From Curtobacterium sp. S6 (GTDB lineage Bacteria; Actinomycetota; Actinomycetes; Actinomycetales; Micrococcaceae): a stretch of 64,000 nucleotides of DNA. Where the stretch lies: positions 310,001 to 374,000 of the forward strand of contig NZ_JHEL01000015.1 of assembly GCF_000710345.2 (NCBI RefSeq). The letters run 5' to 3'. A model generated the notes under the pieces. That model was not told where the DNA came from. It did not search any database and was given only the letters and a program-made list of their open reading frames with translations. The translations under genes and the position numbers were made by a program. This document shows positions 48,545-58,240 of the stretch, in pieces (positions within the stretch are counted from its first letter, which is position 1; each line of letters opens with the position of its first letter).

Positions 48545-48745
48545 CTACTGGCCGCCCTTCTGAACGAACCCACGGACGTAGTCCTCGGCGTTTTCCTCGA
48601 GGACGCTGTCGATTTCATCCAGGATGCTATCGGTCTCGCTGACCAGATCTTGGTCGCCGTGACTAGTGCCCTGGATCAGGCTCTGGTCCTGCTCCTGGGT
48701 ATTGTCCTGGGACGATTGTTGCGAAGATTCGCGAAATTGTGCCAT
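48545..48745 (-). CDS. pup: Prokaryotic ubiquitin-like protein Pup
   Basis: Pup is the small intrinsically disordered tag for pupylation. The 66 residues are rich in Gln, Ser, Asp and Glu. The C-terminal half includes the helix that Arc/Mpa binds (ETDSILDEIDSVLEENAEDY). The chain ends GGQ, so Dop must deamidate the final Gln to Glu before PafA can use it. It lies between dop and pafA. Confidence 0.96.
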   Translation of the reverse strand: MAQFRESSQQSSQDNTQEQDQSLIQGTSHGDQDLVSETDSILDEIDSVLEENAEDYVRGFVQKGGQ

Positions 48746-48766
48746 GTCGAAATAGTCCTTTCCTCG

Positions 48767-50353
48767 TCACTGAATCTTACGGAGCCCAAGCTTCGATAAA
48801 GCCTGATGGGCGCTCTGGCTCGAGGCGATCACCCGATCCGTTTCGGACCGGGTCCAGCGCTCTGGGTCATCCATGAGCCACCGGTGTCTCCGATCGGTGT
48901 GCGGGTCAGCAACCGTCAACACGTCCCACCCCGCCGACTGGATCTGGTGAGGCCATCTCCCCAGGAGCTTTCCCCGAAGAAAGGCGCGCGTATCGGCCGG
49001 TGGCTCAACCGCGGCGGCATCGATGCGATCCTGTGGGATCAACGTCTTCATTCTTCCGAGGGAAACCAGCTTGCTATACAGGCTCTTCGACGGCCTTAAG
49101 TCCGCGTATTGCAGGTCGAGCGCCTGGATCTTGGGGCTCGCGATGTCAACGTCTCGATCCTGGTACTGCCGGATCAAGGCCAGTTTGGCCACCCAATCGA
49201 GCCGGTCGGCCATCGACAGAACATCCTTCTGCAAACCGTCGAGCACCTCGAACCAGATGCGGAAGATCTTCTCGGACGGCTCGTCGCGCCATCCCTTCCG
49301 GTCGGCCAGGTCCAGGGCGGCCTCGGCATAGGCACGCTGGATCTCCAGCGCGGTCATCCGGCGCCCGTCTTTGAGCTCTAGCAATTCCTGGAGACCCAGG
49401 TCGTGGCTGGTGCGCCGCATCGCCTGCACGGGATCGGCGAGCTGGATATCGGGGACGGCGTCGTGCTCGATAAGGGTCAGGACCGCGGCAGCGCTCGCCA
49501 GTTTCAGCAGATTCGACGTGTGGGAGAGGTTCGAGTCCCCCGTGATCACGTGCAGGCGTCGGAAGCGATCTGGATCGGCATGCGGCTCATCGCGAGTATT
49601 CACGATGGGCCGACGTATCGTCGTTTCCAAACCGATTTCCCGTTCAAAGAAGTCCGCTCGCTGGCTGATCTGAAAACCAGGGCGGACGTCCACCGCACCG
49701 ATTCCCGCGCGACCCGCCCCGGTGATGACCTGCCGGGTCGCGAGATACGGCATGAGGTGGCGTGCCAAGTGACGAAAGTTGACCGAACGCGGCACAAGGT
49801 AGTTCTCGTGGGCCCCGTAGGAGACCGACTTGTTGTCGGTGTTGTTTTTGTAGAGGTATATGGCCTCGGGCCAGGAGTCTCCGTAACGGCCCTGAACCGA
49901 TGAGGCGGCGGCCGCGGCGACACGGTCACCGGCGAGATCCCACGCGATCGCGTCCCAGGGATTCGTGGTCTCCGGTGCGGAATATTCAGGATGCGCGTGG
50001 TCGACGTACAGTCGGGCACCATTTGGAAGCACCCGGTTCATGACGGCCCGGTCCCAGAACGACCGGTTCAACATGCCCGGGGTGTCTTCAAAAGCCTCGC
50101 GTGCGATGTCTTCACTGGTCAGGACGTGACCTTGGTGGGTTAGCTGGCTCGGGTGGGCCTCGGAGAGGCCCATGTTGAAGCCGCGCGCGTCGTCGAGGGG
50201 GGATTCCGATTCGTAGTCCCATCCGGCCTCTGCGGCCGCGTGCGGATAGCTGTCGACGACCAACGTCGAAAGCACCGACTCGTTCGCGGAGGGTTTCTCG
50301 GGACAGATGACGCCGAACTCGGTTTCGGTCCCCATGATGCGCTCGAAAATCAT
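48767..50353 (-). CDS. dop: Pup deamidase/depupylase Dop
   Basis: Dop deamidates the C-terminal Gln of Pup and removes Pup from substrates. It is homologous to PafA. The 528 residues start FERIMGTETEFGVICPEKP and carry the Dop-specific long N-terminal loop (STLVVDSYPHAAAEAGWDYE), NGARLYVDHAHPEYSAPET, YKNNTDNKSVSYGAHENYL and NTRDEPHADPDRFRRLHVI. The catalytic Asp of Dop should lie in the VDHAHPEYS region. Its ATG overlaps the arc stop by four bases. Confidence 0.95.
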   Translation of the reverse strand: MIFERIMGTETEFGVICPEKPSANESVLSTLVVDSYPHAAAEAGWDYESESPLDDARGFNMGLSEAHPSQLTHQGHVLTSEDIAREAFEDTPGMLNRSFWDRAVMNRVLPNGARLYVDHAHPEYSAPETTNPWDAIAWDLAGDRVAAAAASSVQGRYGDSWPEAIYLYKNNTDNKSVSYGAHENYLVPRSVNFRHLARHLMPYLATRQVITGAGRAGIGAVDVRPGFQISQRADFFEREIGLETTIRRPIVNTRDEPHADPDRFRRLHVITGDSNLSHTSNLLKLASAAAVLTLIEHDAVPDIQLADPVQAMRRTSHDLGLQELLELKDGRRMTALEIQRAYAEAALDLADRKGWRDEPSEKIFRIWFEVLDGLQKDVLSMADRLDWVAKLALIRQYQDRDVDIASPKIQALDLQYADLRPSKSLYSKLVSLGRMKTLIPQDRIDAAAVEPPADTRAFLRGKLLGRWPHQIQSAGWDVLTVADPHTDRRHRWLMDDPERWTRSETDRVIASSQSAHQALSKLGLRKIQ

Positions 50354-52059
50354 AAGGTCTCCCGTGCATCGTGGCCGAGATCACGGCTCGCGGAGGGGAT
50401 CTCGATCCCCGAGAGCGGAACGGAGTGACCGATGCGCCCGAGCCAGTCCTCGACATCGCCTCGGGAGGCGGAATCCCTCTGCTGCAGGAATTCCGTTCGG
50501 GCGCTGTCGCGCAAATGCTCCAGGGTCATGCCCCTGGCCCCGTCGTCAAGATACGCCTTAATGGCCAATTTCTTGGCCCGGTCCACGATGTTGTGGATCA
50601 GGGCGCCCGACAGGAAGTCAGACCAATACGCCTGGATTCTCCGACCGTCGACCAGGACGGCGTCGAGATAACGGTGAGACTCGTCCCTCGTGAAGATGTC
50701 CTCGACCACCGAGCGGATCATCGCGGCGACGACCGTCTCGCGATCCCCGTGGTGTCGTTCGATGTCCTCCTCGCGCAGCGGAAGCCCGCTGTGGACGTAC
50801 AGCCCAAAAATCTCCTCGGTTCCTTGCAGATCCGGGCGATCGATGCGCACCTTGACGTCCAGGCGACCCGGGCGAAGAACGGCGGGATCAATCATGTCTT
50901 CTCGGTTAGTGGCCCCGATAACGATCACGTTATCCAAGGATTCGACCCCGTCGATTTCGGCGAGCAGCTGAGGCACGATCGTGGTTTCCACGTCGGAAGA
51001 CTTTCCGGCGCCCCGGGTCCGGAAGAGGGACTCCATCTCATCGAAGAAGATCACGACCGGATTGCCCGCGGTGGCCTTGTCCCGTGCCCGGGCGAAGATC
51101 GCACGAATCTGACGTTCCGTCTCCCCCACGAACTTGTCCAGCAGCTCGGGACCCTTGATGTTCAGGAAGTATCCGCGCAACGACCCGTCGTTCGACTGTC
51201 CGGTCATCCGATCGGCGAGCGATTTGGCCACCGCCTTCGCGATCAGGGTCTTACCGTTTCCGGGAGGCCCGTAGAGAAGGATTCCCTTCGGAGGCTTCAG
51301 ATCGTGTTCTCGATACAGGTCGGGATGCAGGAAGGGAAGCTCCACCGCGTCGCGAATCTGTTCGATCTGGGCCGTCAGGCCGCCGACGTCTTCATAGGAG
51401 ACGTCGGGGGTGTCCTCGAGCACCAGTTCCTCGGCATCGGTCTTGGGAACGACCGACAGCGCTATCCCGCTCGCCGAATCGTAGGAAACGGCGTCCCCGA
51501 TCTTGACGTCGACGTCTTCGAGGTGCCCAGAGCGGAGGACCACGACTTGGGTGTTCGAACCGGTGCCCAGGACGAGTCGGTCCCGGCCGAGAAGCTCCCG
51601 CACGCTGGCGATTTCGCCCGTTGCCCGATACCCGATGCAGGCGCAGGCGCCCACGGTTTCGGTGAGGAGGACCGTCATGCCGACCTTAACCTCGTCCACA
51701 TCGAGGATCGGGCTCACCGGAACGCGCACCCGTCGGCCGCCCATCACGACGTCCAAGCTGGCCTGCGTGGCAACCAGCGGAGAGACATCGTCGCTCAGCG
51801 ACGCCGAGGACAAGTTCCTGCGATTGACCTGAACCACTTGGGCTTGGTTCATGGGCGCTTCGAGGTCTTGGGCGATGGCCTGTTTGAGTCGTTGGATATC
51901 GCTGCGCGCGCTCTCCAACGCGCGGACCAACTTGTCGTTGCGTAACGTCGATTCCTTCAACTGCTTGTTGAGGTTGAGACGTTGGTCGCGCAAGACGTTG
52001 AGCTGCCTCAGGGTCATCTCGTGGTCGCGCGAATTAATCGTCGGTTCAGTTTCGGCCAT
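50350..52059 (-). CDS. arc: AAA ATPase Arc (proteasome-forming ATPase family, Mpa homologue)
   Basis: Arc/Mpa is a hexameric AAA ring that recognises pupylated proteins and unfolds them. The 569 residues have an N-terminal coiled coil (about 15-65) that binds Pup and tandem OB folds (about 80-210). The ATPase follows, with Walker A GPPGNGKT (264-271) and Walker B FFDE (338-341). The C-terminus ends ARETL and lacks the penultimate Tyr (GQYL-type) motif that docks on the 20S proteasome. First gene of arc-dop-pup-pafA. Confidence 0.95.
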   Translation of the reverse strand: MAETEPTINSRDHEMTLRQLNVLRDQRLNLNKQLKESTLRNDKLVRALESARSDIQRLKQAIAQDLEAPMNQAQVVQVNRRNLSSASLSDDVSPLVATQASLDVVMGGRRVRVPVSPILDVDEVKVGMTVLLTETVGACACIGYRATGEIASVRELLGRDRLVLGTGSNTQVVVLRSGHLEDVDVKIGDAVSYDSASGIALSVVPKTDAEELVLEDTPDVSYEDVGGLTAQIEQIRDAVELPFLHPDLYREHDLKPPKGILLYGPPGNGKTLIAKAVAKSLADRMTGQSNDGSLRGYFLNIKGPELLDKFVGETERQIRAIFARARDKATAGNPVVIFFDEMESLFRTRGAGKSSDVETTIVPQLLAEIDGVESLDNVIVIGATNREDMIDPAVLRPGRLDVKVRIDRPDLQGTEEIFGLYVHSGLPLREEDIERHHGDRETVVAAMIRSVVEDIFTRDESHRYLDAVLVDGRRIQAYWSDFLSGALIHNIVDRAKKLAIKAYLDDGARGMTLEHLRDSARTEFLQQRDSASRGDVEDWLGRIGHSVPLSGIEIPSASRDLGHDARETL

Positions 52060-52085
52060 GATTCTATGGTCTCACCGCAGGAGTA

Positions 52086-53135
52086 CTACTCTCCACTACT
52101 GTCCGCATCGTGTCCGTGGCGAGCCGCGTTCTCCGCCTGACGCTGAGCGTCTCGCCCCGCGCGGCGCAACTTTCGATCGGACACGTTCCGTTCCCCCAGG
52201 GCCGTAGGGGTCCACGCGTTCATATCCTCTTCCGTGAAGTCCGTCTTCGAGGCGCGGCGCTTCGGTGCCAAACGTTGGGCCCCGTCGGCGAGGCGTCGCG
52301 CCGAGATGAGGAATCCCGTGTGGGCAACCATGCGGTGGTCGGGACGGACCGCGAGGCCTTCAACGTGCCAACCCCGGACCATGGTCTCGAAGGATTCGGG
52401 CTCGGTAAACCGACCGTCCGCGCGGATCGCCTCGGCGACGCGCGAAAGCTGGGTCACCGTGGCGACGTAACACATCACGACGCCGCCCGGTACGAGCGCG
52501 GTGCCCACCGCGGAGACACACTCCCAGGGGGCCAACATGTCCAAGACGGCGCGGTCCACCGATCCGGGCGCTTCGTACTCCCCCAGCTGCTCCGCCAGGT
52601 CGCCCAGGGTGAGCTCCCACGCGGGGTGGGGACCGCCGAACATCGTCTCGACGTTTCCGGCGGCGATATCCGCGAATTCTTCGCGTCGCTCGAAGGACCT
52701 GAGGTGCCCCGCATCGCCGATTGCGCGGAGGAGGGAAATGCTGAGTGCTCCCGATCCCACTCCGGCCTCAATGACTCGGGCCCCCGGGAAGATATCGGCC
52801 ATGGTGATGATTTGGCCGGCGTCTTTGGGATAGACCACCGCCGCTCCGCGCGGCATGGACAACACAAAATCCTTCAGCAGAGGCCTGAGAGCCTGGTAGT
52901 GAAACCCCGCGGAGTTGGGGATCACGGTGCCCTCGGGCTGTCCAATGAGATCGTCGTGGAGGAGGACACCCCGATGAGTGTGGAACTCACCGCCGTCGAC
53001 CAGGGTAATCGTGTTCATGCGGCGACGTTCGTCCGTCAGCTGCACCCGCTCACCGGCTCGAAACGGCCCCCTGCGGTTCTGGGCGCCCGTGACAGATGGG
53101 GCCTGCCCCTGTGGTTCCGAAGATTCTGAGGCCAT
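52086..53135 (-). CDS. trmI: tRNA (adenine-58-N1)-methyltransferase TrmI
   Basis: TrmI methylates A58 in the T-loop of tRNAs. ATG 53135 gives MASESSEPQGQAPS and follows AGGAG by about 10 bases; earlier starts are not family-like. The 349 residues include a beta N-terminal domain (RAGERVQLTDERRRMNTITL), GGEFHTHRGVLLHDDLIG, and the SAM motif RVIEAGVGSGALSISLLRAI, then DRAVLDMLAPWECV. In actinobacteria this gene is commonly next to arc/mpa, as here. Confidence 0.93.
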   Translation of the reverse strand: MASESSEPQGQAPSVTGAQNRRGPFRAGERVQLTDERRRMNTITLVDGGEFHTHRGVLLHDDLIGQPEGTVIPNSAGFHYQALRPLLKDFVLSMPRGAAVVYPKDAGQIITMADIFPGARVIEAGVGSGALSISLLRAIGDAGHLRSFERREEFADIAAGNVETMFGGPHPAWELTLGDLAEQLGEYEAPGSVDRAVLDMLAPWECVSAVGTALVPGGVVMCYVATVTQLSRVAEAIRADGRFTEPESFETMVRGWHVEGLAVRPDHRMVAHTGFLISARRLADGAQRLAPKRRASKTDFTEEDMNAWTPTALGERNVSDRKLRRAGRDAQRQAENAARHGHDADSSGE

Positions 53136-53221
53136 CTCAGTGCGACTCCTGACGATTCGTGATGGGAATGATTCGCGAACCATTCTTGCACGTCCCCGGC
53201 CTGCTCCCGGACGGTCGGGGA

Positions 53222-54322
53222 TCAGCGCTGTTGGTTTCGTCGGACTGCGTCGATCACGTCGGCCTCGAAGAGGACCTTGGGCGGGCCGCCCCACGAGGCC
53301 ACCGGCCAGATCCGACCGGGGAGCTGGGCAATATGCGACACAAGGGCCTGGCCCTGAAGCCCGGCCGGAACCGGGCGATTCCAGGTGACCGTGACCATCA
53401 GGCTGTCGGCCACAATCTGAGCGTCCCCGGTGGCCCCCGCCTCCGCCATGGCGGTGGCATCGACGATCCCCTGGGGCGCGCCACCGTCGTCGGTCACCAC
53501 ATAGACCCCGCGCGGATCGTCGAGCGGGGGAAATTCACTCAGCGGTTGATCCCGTGTGACTCGCGTGGTGGGGCGCGCCAAGGCCGCGACGGACAGGCCG
53601 TCGACCGCCTGGCGCAACCGAACATTGCGGAGGGCCTGCGAGGAGCCGGCAACCACGATGAAGGCGACCATCATGGTCAACACGATCATGCCGACGTTGT
53701 GCCAGGTTCCCGACACCACCAGCCAGGCCACGAGGCCCAACGCCGTGAGGTAACCCACGACGGCGGCGGTGCGCGTCCCGATATCTCGGTTTCTGGTGAT
53801 CTTCCAGGCGATGGCTTCGACCGCGTATCCCCCGTCCAGGGGAATGCCCGGCAGGAGGTTAAACAGGCCGACGAATCCATTGGATGTCGTGATGAGGTAC
53901 AACACGAGAGCCGACCAGCCGGTCAGGTCGAGGACGGAAAGGAGTCCCCAGCCGATTCCCGCCAGGACGAGGTTGGCCACGGGACCCGAGAGCGAGACCA
54001 GCGCAGATCGGCCAGCGCTCGACCGCGCCGACTGAAAAGTGGTGTGACCACCCATGAGCGTCAGGTTGATTCCCCCGACGCTCCAGCCGAAACCCTTCGC
54101 CACGAGGGCGTGACTCAGCTCGTGGATGAGCACCGAAACGGCCAATAGAACGGCGAACGTCAACGCCGCGAGGTAAGCACCCGGGCCCAGCCACGCGAAC
54201 CTGTCGGCAAGATAGCTTCCGTATCCCACCACGATCAGCACGGTCAGGAGGAACCACGATCTCGATAATCTGACCGGGATTCCCGCTATGCGACCGATGA
54301 GATAGCCTTCATGACCGTTCAT
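53222..54322 (-). CDS. Site-2 protease family zinc metalloprotease (M50) with CBS domain
   Basis: This is an intramembrane metalloprotease of 366 residues. The active site HELSH is in VLIHELSHALVAKGF (about 69), with the third ligand in the LLPGIPLDGGYAVEAI motif (N-x-x-PG-x-x-x-DG). Six or so hydrophobic segments surround them. A C-terminal soluble region (DGLSVAALARPTTRVTRDQPLS ... GVYVVTDDGGAPQGIVDATAM) resembles a CBS pair, as in mycobacterial Rip3. The natural substrate is unknown. It lies between mshC and trmI. Confidence 0.88.
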   Translation of the reverse strand: MNGHEGYLIGRIAGIPVRLSRSWFLLTVLIVVGYGSYLADRFAWLGPGAYLAALTFAVLLAVSVLIHELSHALVAKGFGWSVGGINLTLMGGHTTFQSARSSAGRSALVSLSGPVANLVLAGIGWGLLSVLDLTGWSALVLYLITTSNGFVGLFNLLPGIPLDGGYAVEAIAWKITRNRDIGTRTAAVVGYLTALGLVAWLVVSGTWHNVGMIVLTMMVAFIVVAGSSQALRNVRLRQAVDGLSVAALARPTTRVTRDQPLSEFPPLDDPRGVYVVTDDGGAPQGIVDATAMAEAGATGDAQIVADSLMVTVTWNRPVPAGLQGQALVSHIAQLPGRIWPVASWGGPPKVLFEADVIDAVRRNQQR

Positions 54323-54328
54323 GGGTTC

Positions 54329-55627
54329 TCACAGTGCTATGCCGAGGCGGGCTTCGACGACCCGCGCGACCTCGCGTCGGTCTCCCACGGGCTGGCCGGC
54401 TTCGGCCTTCGCGACCCAGGTGTCGATGGCGCGGACGGCCTCGGGGGCGTCCAAATCACGGGCCAGTGCCGCTCGCACCGCATCGATCACCGCGTCGCTG
54501 ACCTCCGTGTGAGAATCGGTGGCCTCCGCGGACATCGCACGGCGCCATGCCTCGAGCCGCGCTTGGGAGTCCGAGAGCAACGAGTCCGTCCAGGACCAGT
54601 CGGACCGGTAGTGATTCGACACGATGGCCAAGCGGATCGCCGCGGGTTCGACGCCGTCGTGACGGAGCGTCGAAACCAGCACCAAATTTCCCTTGGACTT
54701 GCTCATCTTCTCGCCATCGAGGCCGACCATTCCGGTGTGCACATAGTGGTCGGCCATGCGCTCGCCGGTCATGGCATACGCGTGTCCGGCACCCATCTCG
54801 TGATGCGGAAAACGCAAGTCGTTGCCGCCGCCCTGCACCGTGTACGGCATCCCCAGGAACCGTTCGGCGATGACCGTGCACTCGATGTGCCACCCCGGAC
54901 GACCGCGGCCGAGCGAGGCTCCGTCCCATGCCGGCTCCCCCTCACGGTGGGCCCGCCACAGCAGGGCATCGAACGGGTCCTTTTTACCGGGGCGTTCCGG
55001 ATCGCCGCCGCGTTCCGCAAAGAGTGGTGCCATGTCCCGTTCGGAATAGTGAGACACGTACCCCAGGAACCATCGTGCCGGTTCGTGGTCCGAATCGGCG
55101 GCCGCCCTCACACTGAAGTAGACATCGCCGTCGGGATGAGACGTACCGGAATCGTCGACGTAGCCTCCGGCCCGGTACGCGTAGCCATCGTCGATCATGC
55201 GTTCGACCCAGGGGACGATCCAGTCCACCGACTCCGTGGCGCCGATGTAGTGTTCGGGCGGTATGACGTTGAGCGCCTCCATGTCGGCCCGGAACAGATC
55301 GGTCTGATCCTCGGCGAGTTGTTCCCATTCGACGCCGGTCTGCGCTGCACGCTCCAGAAGTGGGTCGTCGACGTCGGTCACGTTCTGCACAAACGAGACG
55401 TCATATCCGGCATCCAGCCATGCCCGGTTCAACAGGTCAAACGCGACGTACGTGGCCGCGTGGCCCATGTGCGTCGCGTCGTAGGGCGTGATGCCGCAGA
55501 CGTACAAAGACGCAGAGGCGCGATCTTCGGGCAGCTGAACGATGTCATTGAGCCGCGAGTCGAAGATCGACGGCACAGGTCCGGTGGTCTGGAGTGCTGG
55601 AATGTGCGGTGCGGACCAAGTGCGCAT
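54329..55627 (-). CDS. mshC: Cysteine--glucosaminyl-inositol ligase (mycothiol biosynthesis)
   Basis: MshC ligates Cys to GlcN-Ins with ATP, the third step to mycothiol, the main low-molecular-weight thiol of actinobacteria. ATG 55627 follows AAAGG and gives [12 protein letters not shown], the diagnostic N-terminus. The 432 residues are a cysteinyl-tRNA synthetase fold: [17 protein letters not shown] (zinc ligand Cys and HIGH-like motif), [29 protein letters not shown] and the KMSKSKGN loop. The tRNA-binding domains are truncated, as expected for MshC. Confidence 0.95.
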   Translation of the reverse strand: MRTWSAPHIPALQTTGPVPSIFDSRLNDIVQLPEDRASASLYVCGITPYDATHMGHAATYVAFDLLNRAWLDAGYDVSFVQNVTDVDDPLLERAAQTGVEWEQLAEDQTDLFRADMEALNVIPPEHYIGATESVDWIVPWVERMIDDGYAYRAGGYVDDSGTSHPDGDVYFSVRAAADSDHEPARWFLGYVSHYSERDMAPLFAERGGDPERPGKKDPFDALLWRAHREGEPAWDGASLGRGRPGWHIECTVIAERFLGMPYTVQGGGNDLRFPHHEMGAGHAYAMTGERMADHYVHTGMVGLDGEKMSKSKGNLVLVSTLRHDGVEPAAIRLAIVSNHYRSDWSWTDSLLSDSQARLEAWRRAMSAEATDSHTEVSDAVIDAVRAALARDLDAPEAVRAIDTWVAKAEAGQPVGDRREVARVVEARLGIAL

Positions 55628-55662
55628 GGGAACCTTTCGGGTGAGGACGAGTGTGTGTGAGG

Positions 55663-56493
55663 CTACGCGGCAATGACGCCGGTGCCGAGGAGCGCGAAGA
55701 CGATCACGCCCGCCGCGATGCGGTACCACACGAAAATGCTATAGCTGTGATTCGAGATGAACTTCAAGAGCCAACCGATCATCACGTATCCCACGGCAAA
55801 GGCAATCACCGTGGCCAACAGGGTGGGCCCGACCGAATAGAAGCTGTCAAAACCATCGGACAGCGACTTGGCGAGTTTATAGAGACCCGAAAGAAAAACC
55901 GCCGGAATGGCCAGGAGGAACGAATAGCGTGTGGCGGCCCGACGGGTATAACCCAGAAAGAGACCGGTCATGATGGTTCCGCCGGACCTCGAAACGCCGG
56001 GAATCAAGGCGAGTGCCTGGCCGAGGCCGTAGAGAATGCCGTGCTTGATATTGAGGTCGTCCAGCTTGAGCTGCTCCCTGCCGATCCGGTCGGCTATTCC
56101 CAGGAAGACGCCGAAGACGATCAGCATGGTCGCGGTGATCCATAGGCTACGGAATTCGGTATCGATGTAGTCCTGCAACAGCAGGCCGAGAATTCCGATG
56201 GGGATCGAACCGATGATGATGAACCAGCCCATGCGGGCGTCCGGGTCCTTCTTATCGACCTTGCCCCGCAGGGAAAGGAACCAGCGGGAAATGATCCGGG
56301 CAATGTCCCGCCAGAAAAACAACAGGACCGCGGTCTCGGTGCCCAATTGCGTGATGGCGGTAAACGCCGCGCCGGGGTCCTCCTTGTGCGGCAGGAGCTG
56401 CCCCACAATGCTGATATGGGCCGAGGACGAGATCGGCAGAAATTCAGTCAGGCCTTGCACCAGGCCGAGGATAATTGCTTGTAACCATTCCAC
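55663..56493 (-). CDS. uppP: Undecaprenyl-diphosphatase
   Basis: UppP dephosphorylates undecaprenyl diphosphate so the carrier can be reused in wall synthesis; it also confers bacitracin tolerance. The 276 residues are a polytopic membrane protein with the signatures [17 protein letters not shown] (Glu and Ser/His active residues) and [17 protein letters not shown]. The start is GTG at 56493. mshC follows 35 bases downstream, possibly co-transcribed. Confidence 0.96.
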   Translation of the reverse strand: MEWLQAIILGLVQGLTEFLPISSSAHISIVGQLLPHKEDPGAAFTAITQLGTETAVLLFFWRDIARIISRWFLSLRGKVDKKDPDARMGWFIIIGSIPIGILGLLLQDYIDTEFRSLWITATMLIVFGVFLGIADRIGREQLKLDDLNIKHGILYGLGQALALIPGVSRSGGTIMTGLFLGYTRRAATRYSFLLAIPAVFLSGLYKLAKSLSDGFDSFYSVGPTLLATVIAFAVGYVMIGWLLKFISNHSYSIFVWYRIAAGVIVFALLGTGVIAA

Positions 56494-56639
56494 GCCTCGA
56501 CTCTACATACATCGATGCCCAGCCGGCCGCACGGACAAACCTTTGTGGGTGAAGTTACAGGCGGCACCGTGGTTCCTGACAGGTGCCCGACCGACACCGT
56601 AGGTTGCGAGCCCCGGTCCCGGGCGCCCCGCCAACGAAA

Positions 56640-56680
56640 GACGGCGGCGGAGGAGCCCGCAGGCCACCTCCGCCGCCGTC
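56640..56680 (-). terminator. terminator after the acidic-tailed protein gene
   Basis: A perfect 14-bp stem (56640-56653 with 56667-56680) lies 22 bases beyond the 56703 stop. It is followed on the minus strand by TTTCG. Confidence 0.75.
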
Positions 56681-56702
56681 CACACCGGACCGGGACTACT
56701 CG

Positions 56703-57023
56703 TTATTTGAGGTCTTCGTCCTCGAGATCCCCGTAGTCTTCGTCGGGCTCTTCGTTGTCTTCGAGATCTTCATCCAGATCATCGAGGTCGTCGAAATCGT
56801 CGTCATCCTCATCGTCCTCGTCTTCGACGAAGACCTCCAGCGGGGTGACCTCGTTGAAGGCCACATAGATGGCGTCCTCGTAAACCTCGAAGGCGTCTGC
56901 GATGCCGAGGTATGCGTTTTCCACCGCGGTGTCCTGCTCGCCGCGCTTGGCAGAAAGGGCAGTTAGATGTTCTTCAAAAGCCTGAATGAGCGAGTTGAGC
57001 GCGACGCGCGGTTCGGTAGTCAT
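56703..57023 (-). CDS. small protein with a long acidic C-terminal tail
   Basis: The 106 residues start MTTEPRVALNSLIQAFEEHLTALSAKRGEQDTAVENAYLGI, a predicted helical region. They then turn into an almost purely Asp/Glu tail from about residue 66 to the end (VEDEDDEDDDDFDDLDDLDE and on). Similar proteins are found next to uppP/mshC in Micrococcales and are sometimes named primosomal protein without functional proof. The tail resembles that of nucleic-acid mimics or protein-binding acidic regions; the role is unknown. Monocistronic. Confidence 0.75.
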   Translation of the reverse strand: MTTEPRVALNSLIQAFEEHLTALSAKRGEQDTAVENAYLGIADAFEVYEDAIYVAFNEVTPLEVFVEDEDDEDDDDFDDLDDLDEDLEDNEEPDEDYGDLEDEDLK

Positions 57024-57108
57024 GCTCCTAAACTATCCGACTTTCCCGCAGGTGGAAACACCGGCCGCGCCGAAAACCGGGTATGCCGTCGGCCACGTCC
57101 CGGTCGGC

Positions 57109-58071
57109 TCACAGGTTGAGTTTCGCCACGGATTTCCGGAGGGCCTCCGCGGATCGGTGGAGTCGCTCCAGCTCGTCGTCCGACATAGGCACCGACAAGC
57201 ACTCGCGGACGCCGCTGCGGTCAACTACCGAGGGAACGGATAGTGCCACATCGCTCAGGCCGTGATAGCCATCCAAGACCGTGGAGACCGGAAGAATTGC
57301 GGCCTGGTCCCCCAGCACGGCCTCGACGATTCGCGCTCCCGCGAGGCCGATCGCGTAGTTCGTCGACCCTTTGCCGTTGATGACCCGGTAGGCGGCCTTC
57401 ATGGCCTCCTCCGCGAGCTCCGCCCGCTTCTGGGCGGTAAAGACGCGGGTGCCGGATGCGTCAGTCCAATCGTCGATCGGGATATGACCGATGTTCGCCT
57501 GGGACCACAGAGGAAATTCCGAGTCCCCATGCTCGCCGATGATCATCGCGTGGACGCTCGACGTCATCACGCGGGCGGTTTGCCCGATCAGCAAACGCAG
57601 TCGTGAGCTATCGATCACCGTCCCCGAGGAGAAGATCCGGTGAGGCGGCAGCCCCGTGACGCGTTGCCCCACGAGCGTGAGCACGTCGCAGGGGTTGGTC
57701 ACCAACATGAAGACGGCGCCGGGAGCCACCGACAACAGCTCGGGAAGCATGGTCGACAAGATGCCGGCGTTGGCGTCGGCCAACTCGAGCCGGGACTGTC
57801 CTGGCCGTTGCCTCGCCCCGGCCGTGACGACGACCATGTCGCTGTCGTGAAGGATCGAGGGATCGTCACCGCCCCGGACGGAAACTCCGCCGGCGAAGAG
57901 CGAACTGTGAGAGATATCCAGGGCCTCGGCCTCTGCGCGCGGCCCGTCGACGTCGTAGAGGGCGATGTCGGACGCCGAACCGCGGATCATCGTGGCGTAG
58001 GCCAACGCGGAACCGACACCTCCCGCTCCTACGATTCCGAGTTTTCTCGAAGAGTGATCCTGACGGTTCAT
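57109..58071 (-). CDS. ldh: L-lactate dehydrogenase
   Basis: Ldh interconverts pyruvate and L-lactate with NAD, a fermentative outlet when respiration is limited. The 320 residues show the NAD fold (KLGIVGAGGVGSALAYA), VVVTAGARQRPGQSRLEL (substrate-binding loop), FMLVTNPCDVLT and the catalytic His in IGEHGDSEFP. The pattern GQ-x-R-x-x-L at the substrate loop points to LDH over malate dehydrogenase. A GATAAT -10-like element lies upstream at 58125-58130. Confidence 0.95.
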   Translation of the reverse strand: MNRQDHSSRKLGIVGAGGVGSALAYATMIRGSASDIALYDVDGPRAEAEALDISHSSLFAGGVSVRGGDDPSILHDSDMVVVTAGARQRPGQSRLELADANAGILSTMLPELLSVAPGAVFMLVTNPCDVLTLVGQRVTGLPPHRIFSSGTVIDSSRLRLLIGQTARVMTSSVHAMIIGEHGDSEFPLWSQANIGHIPIDDWTDASGTRVFTAQKRAELAEEAMKAAYRVINGKGSTNYAIGLAGARIVEAVLGDQAAILPVSTVLDGYHGLSDVALSVPSVVDRSGVRECLSVPMSDDELERLHRSAEALRKSVAKLNL

Positions 58072-58195
58072 GTCGGTTGCCTTTCGCCGAGTTGGCCAAA
58101 AATCCGGGCCGACGGCCCACCTTCATTATCCCACATTCGTGTTGTTTGTTGTTGGTTTGAGTGGGAATTCACGAAGGAGCGAACGGGCACCAAAA

Positions 58196-58232
58196 AGGCC
58201 CCGGCGGAAAACACTGTTTCCGACCGGGGCCT
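58196..58232 (-). terminator. terminator of tRNA-Leu
   Basis: A stem of 9 plus 6 bp with a one-base bulge (58196-58210 with 58216-58232) lies just beyond the tRNA 3' end. On the minus strand it is followed by TTTTTG, giving a T run. Confidence 0.85.
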
Positions 58233-58240
58233 CATGCTGG

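Noticed and set aside
50371-51945. 524-codon + strand frame opposite arc
   Set aside because: Antisense shadow of the AAA ATPase gene; no recognisable domain.
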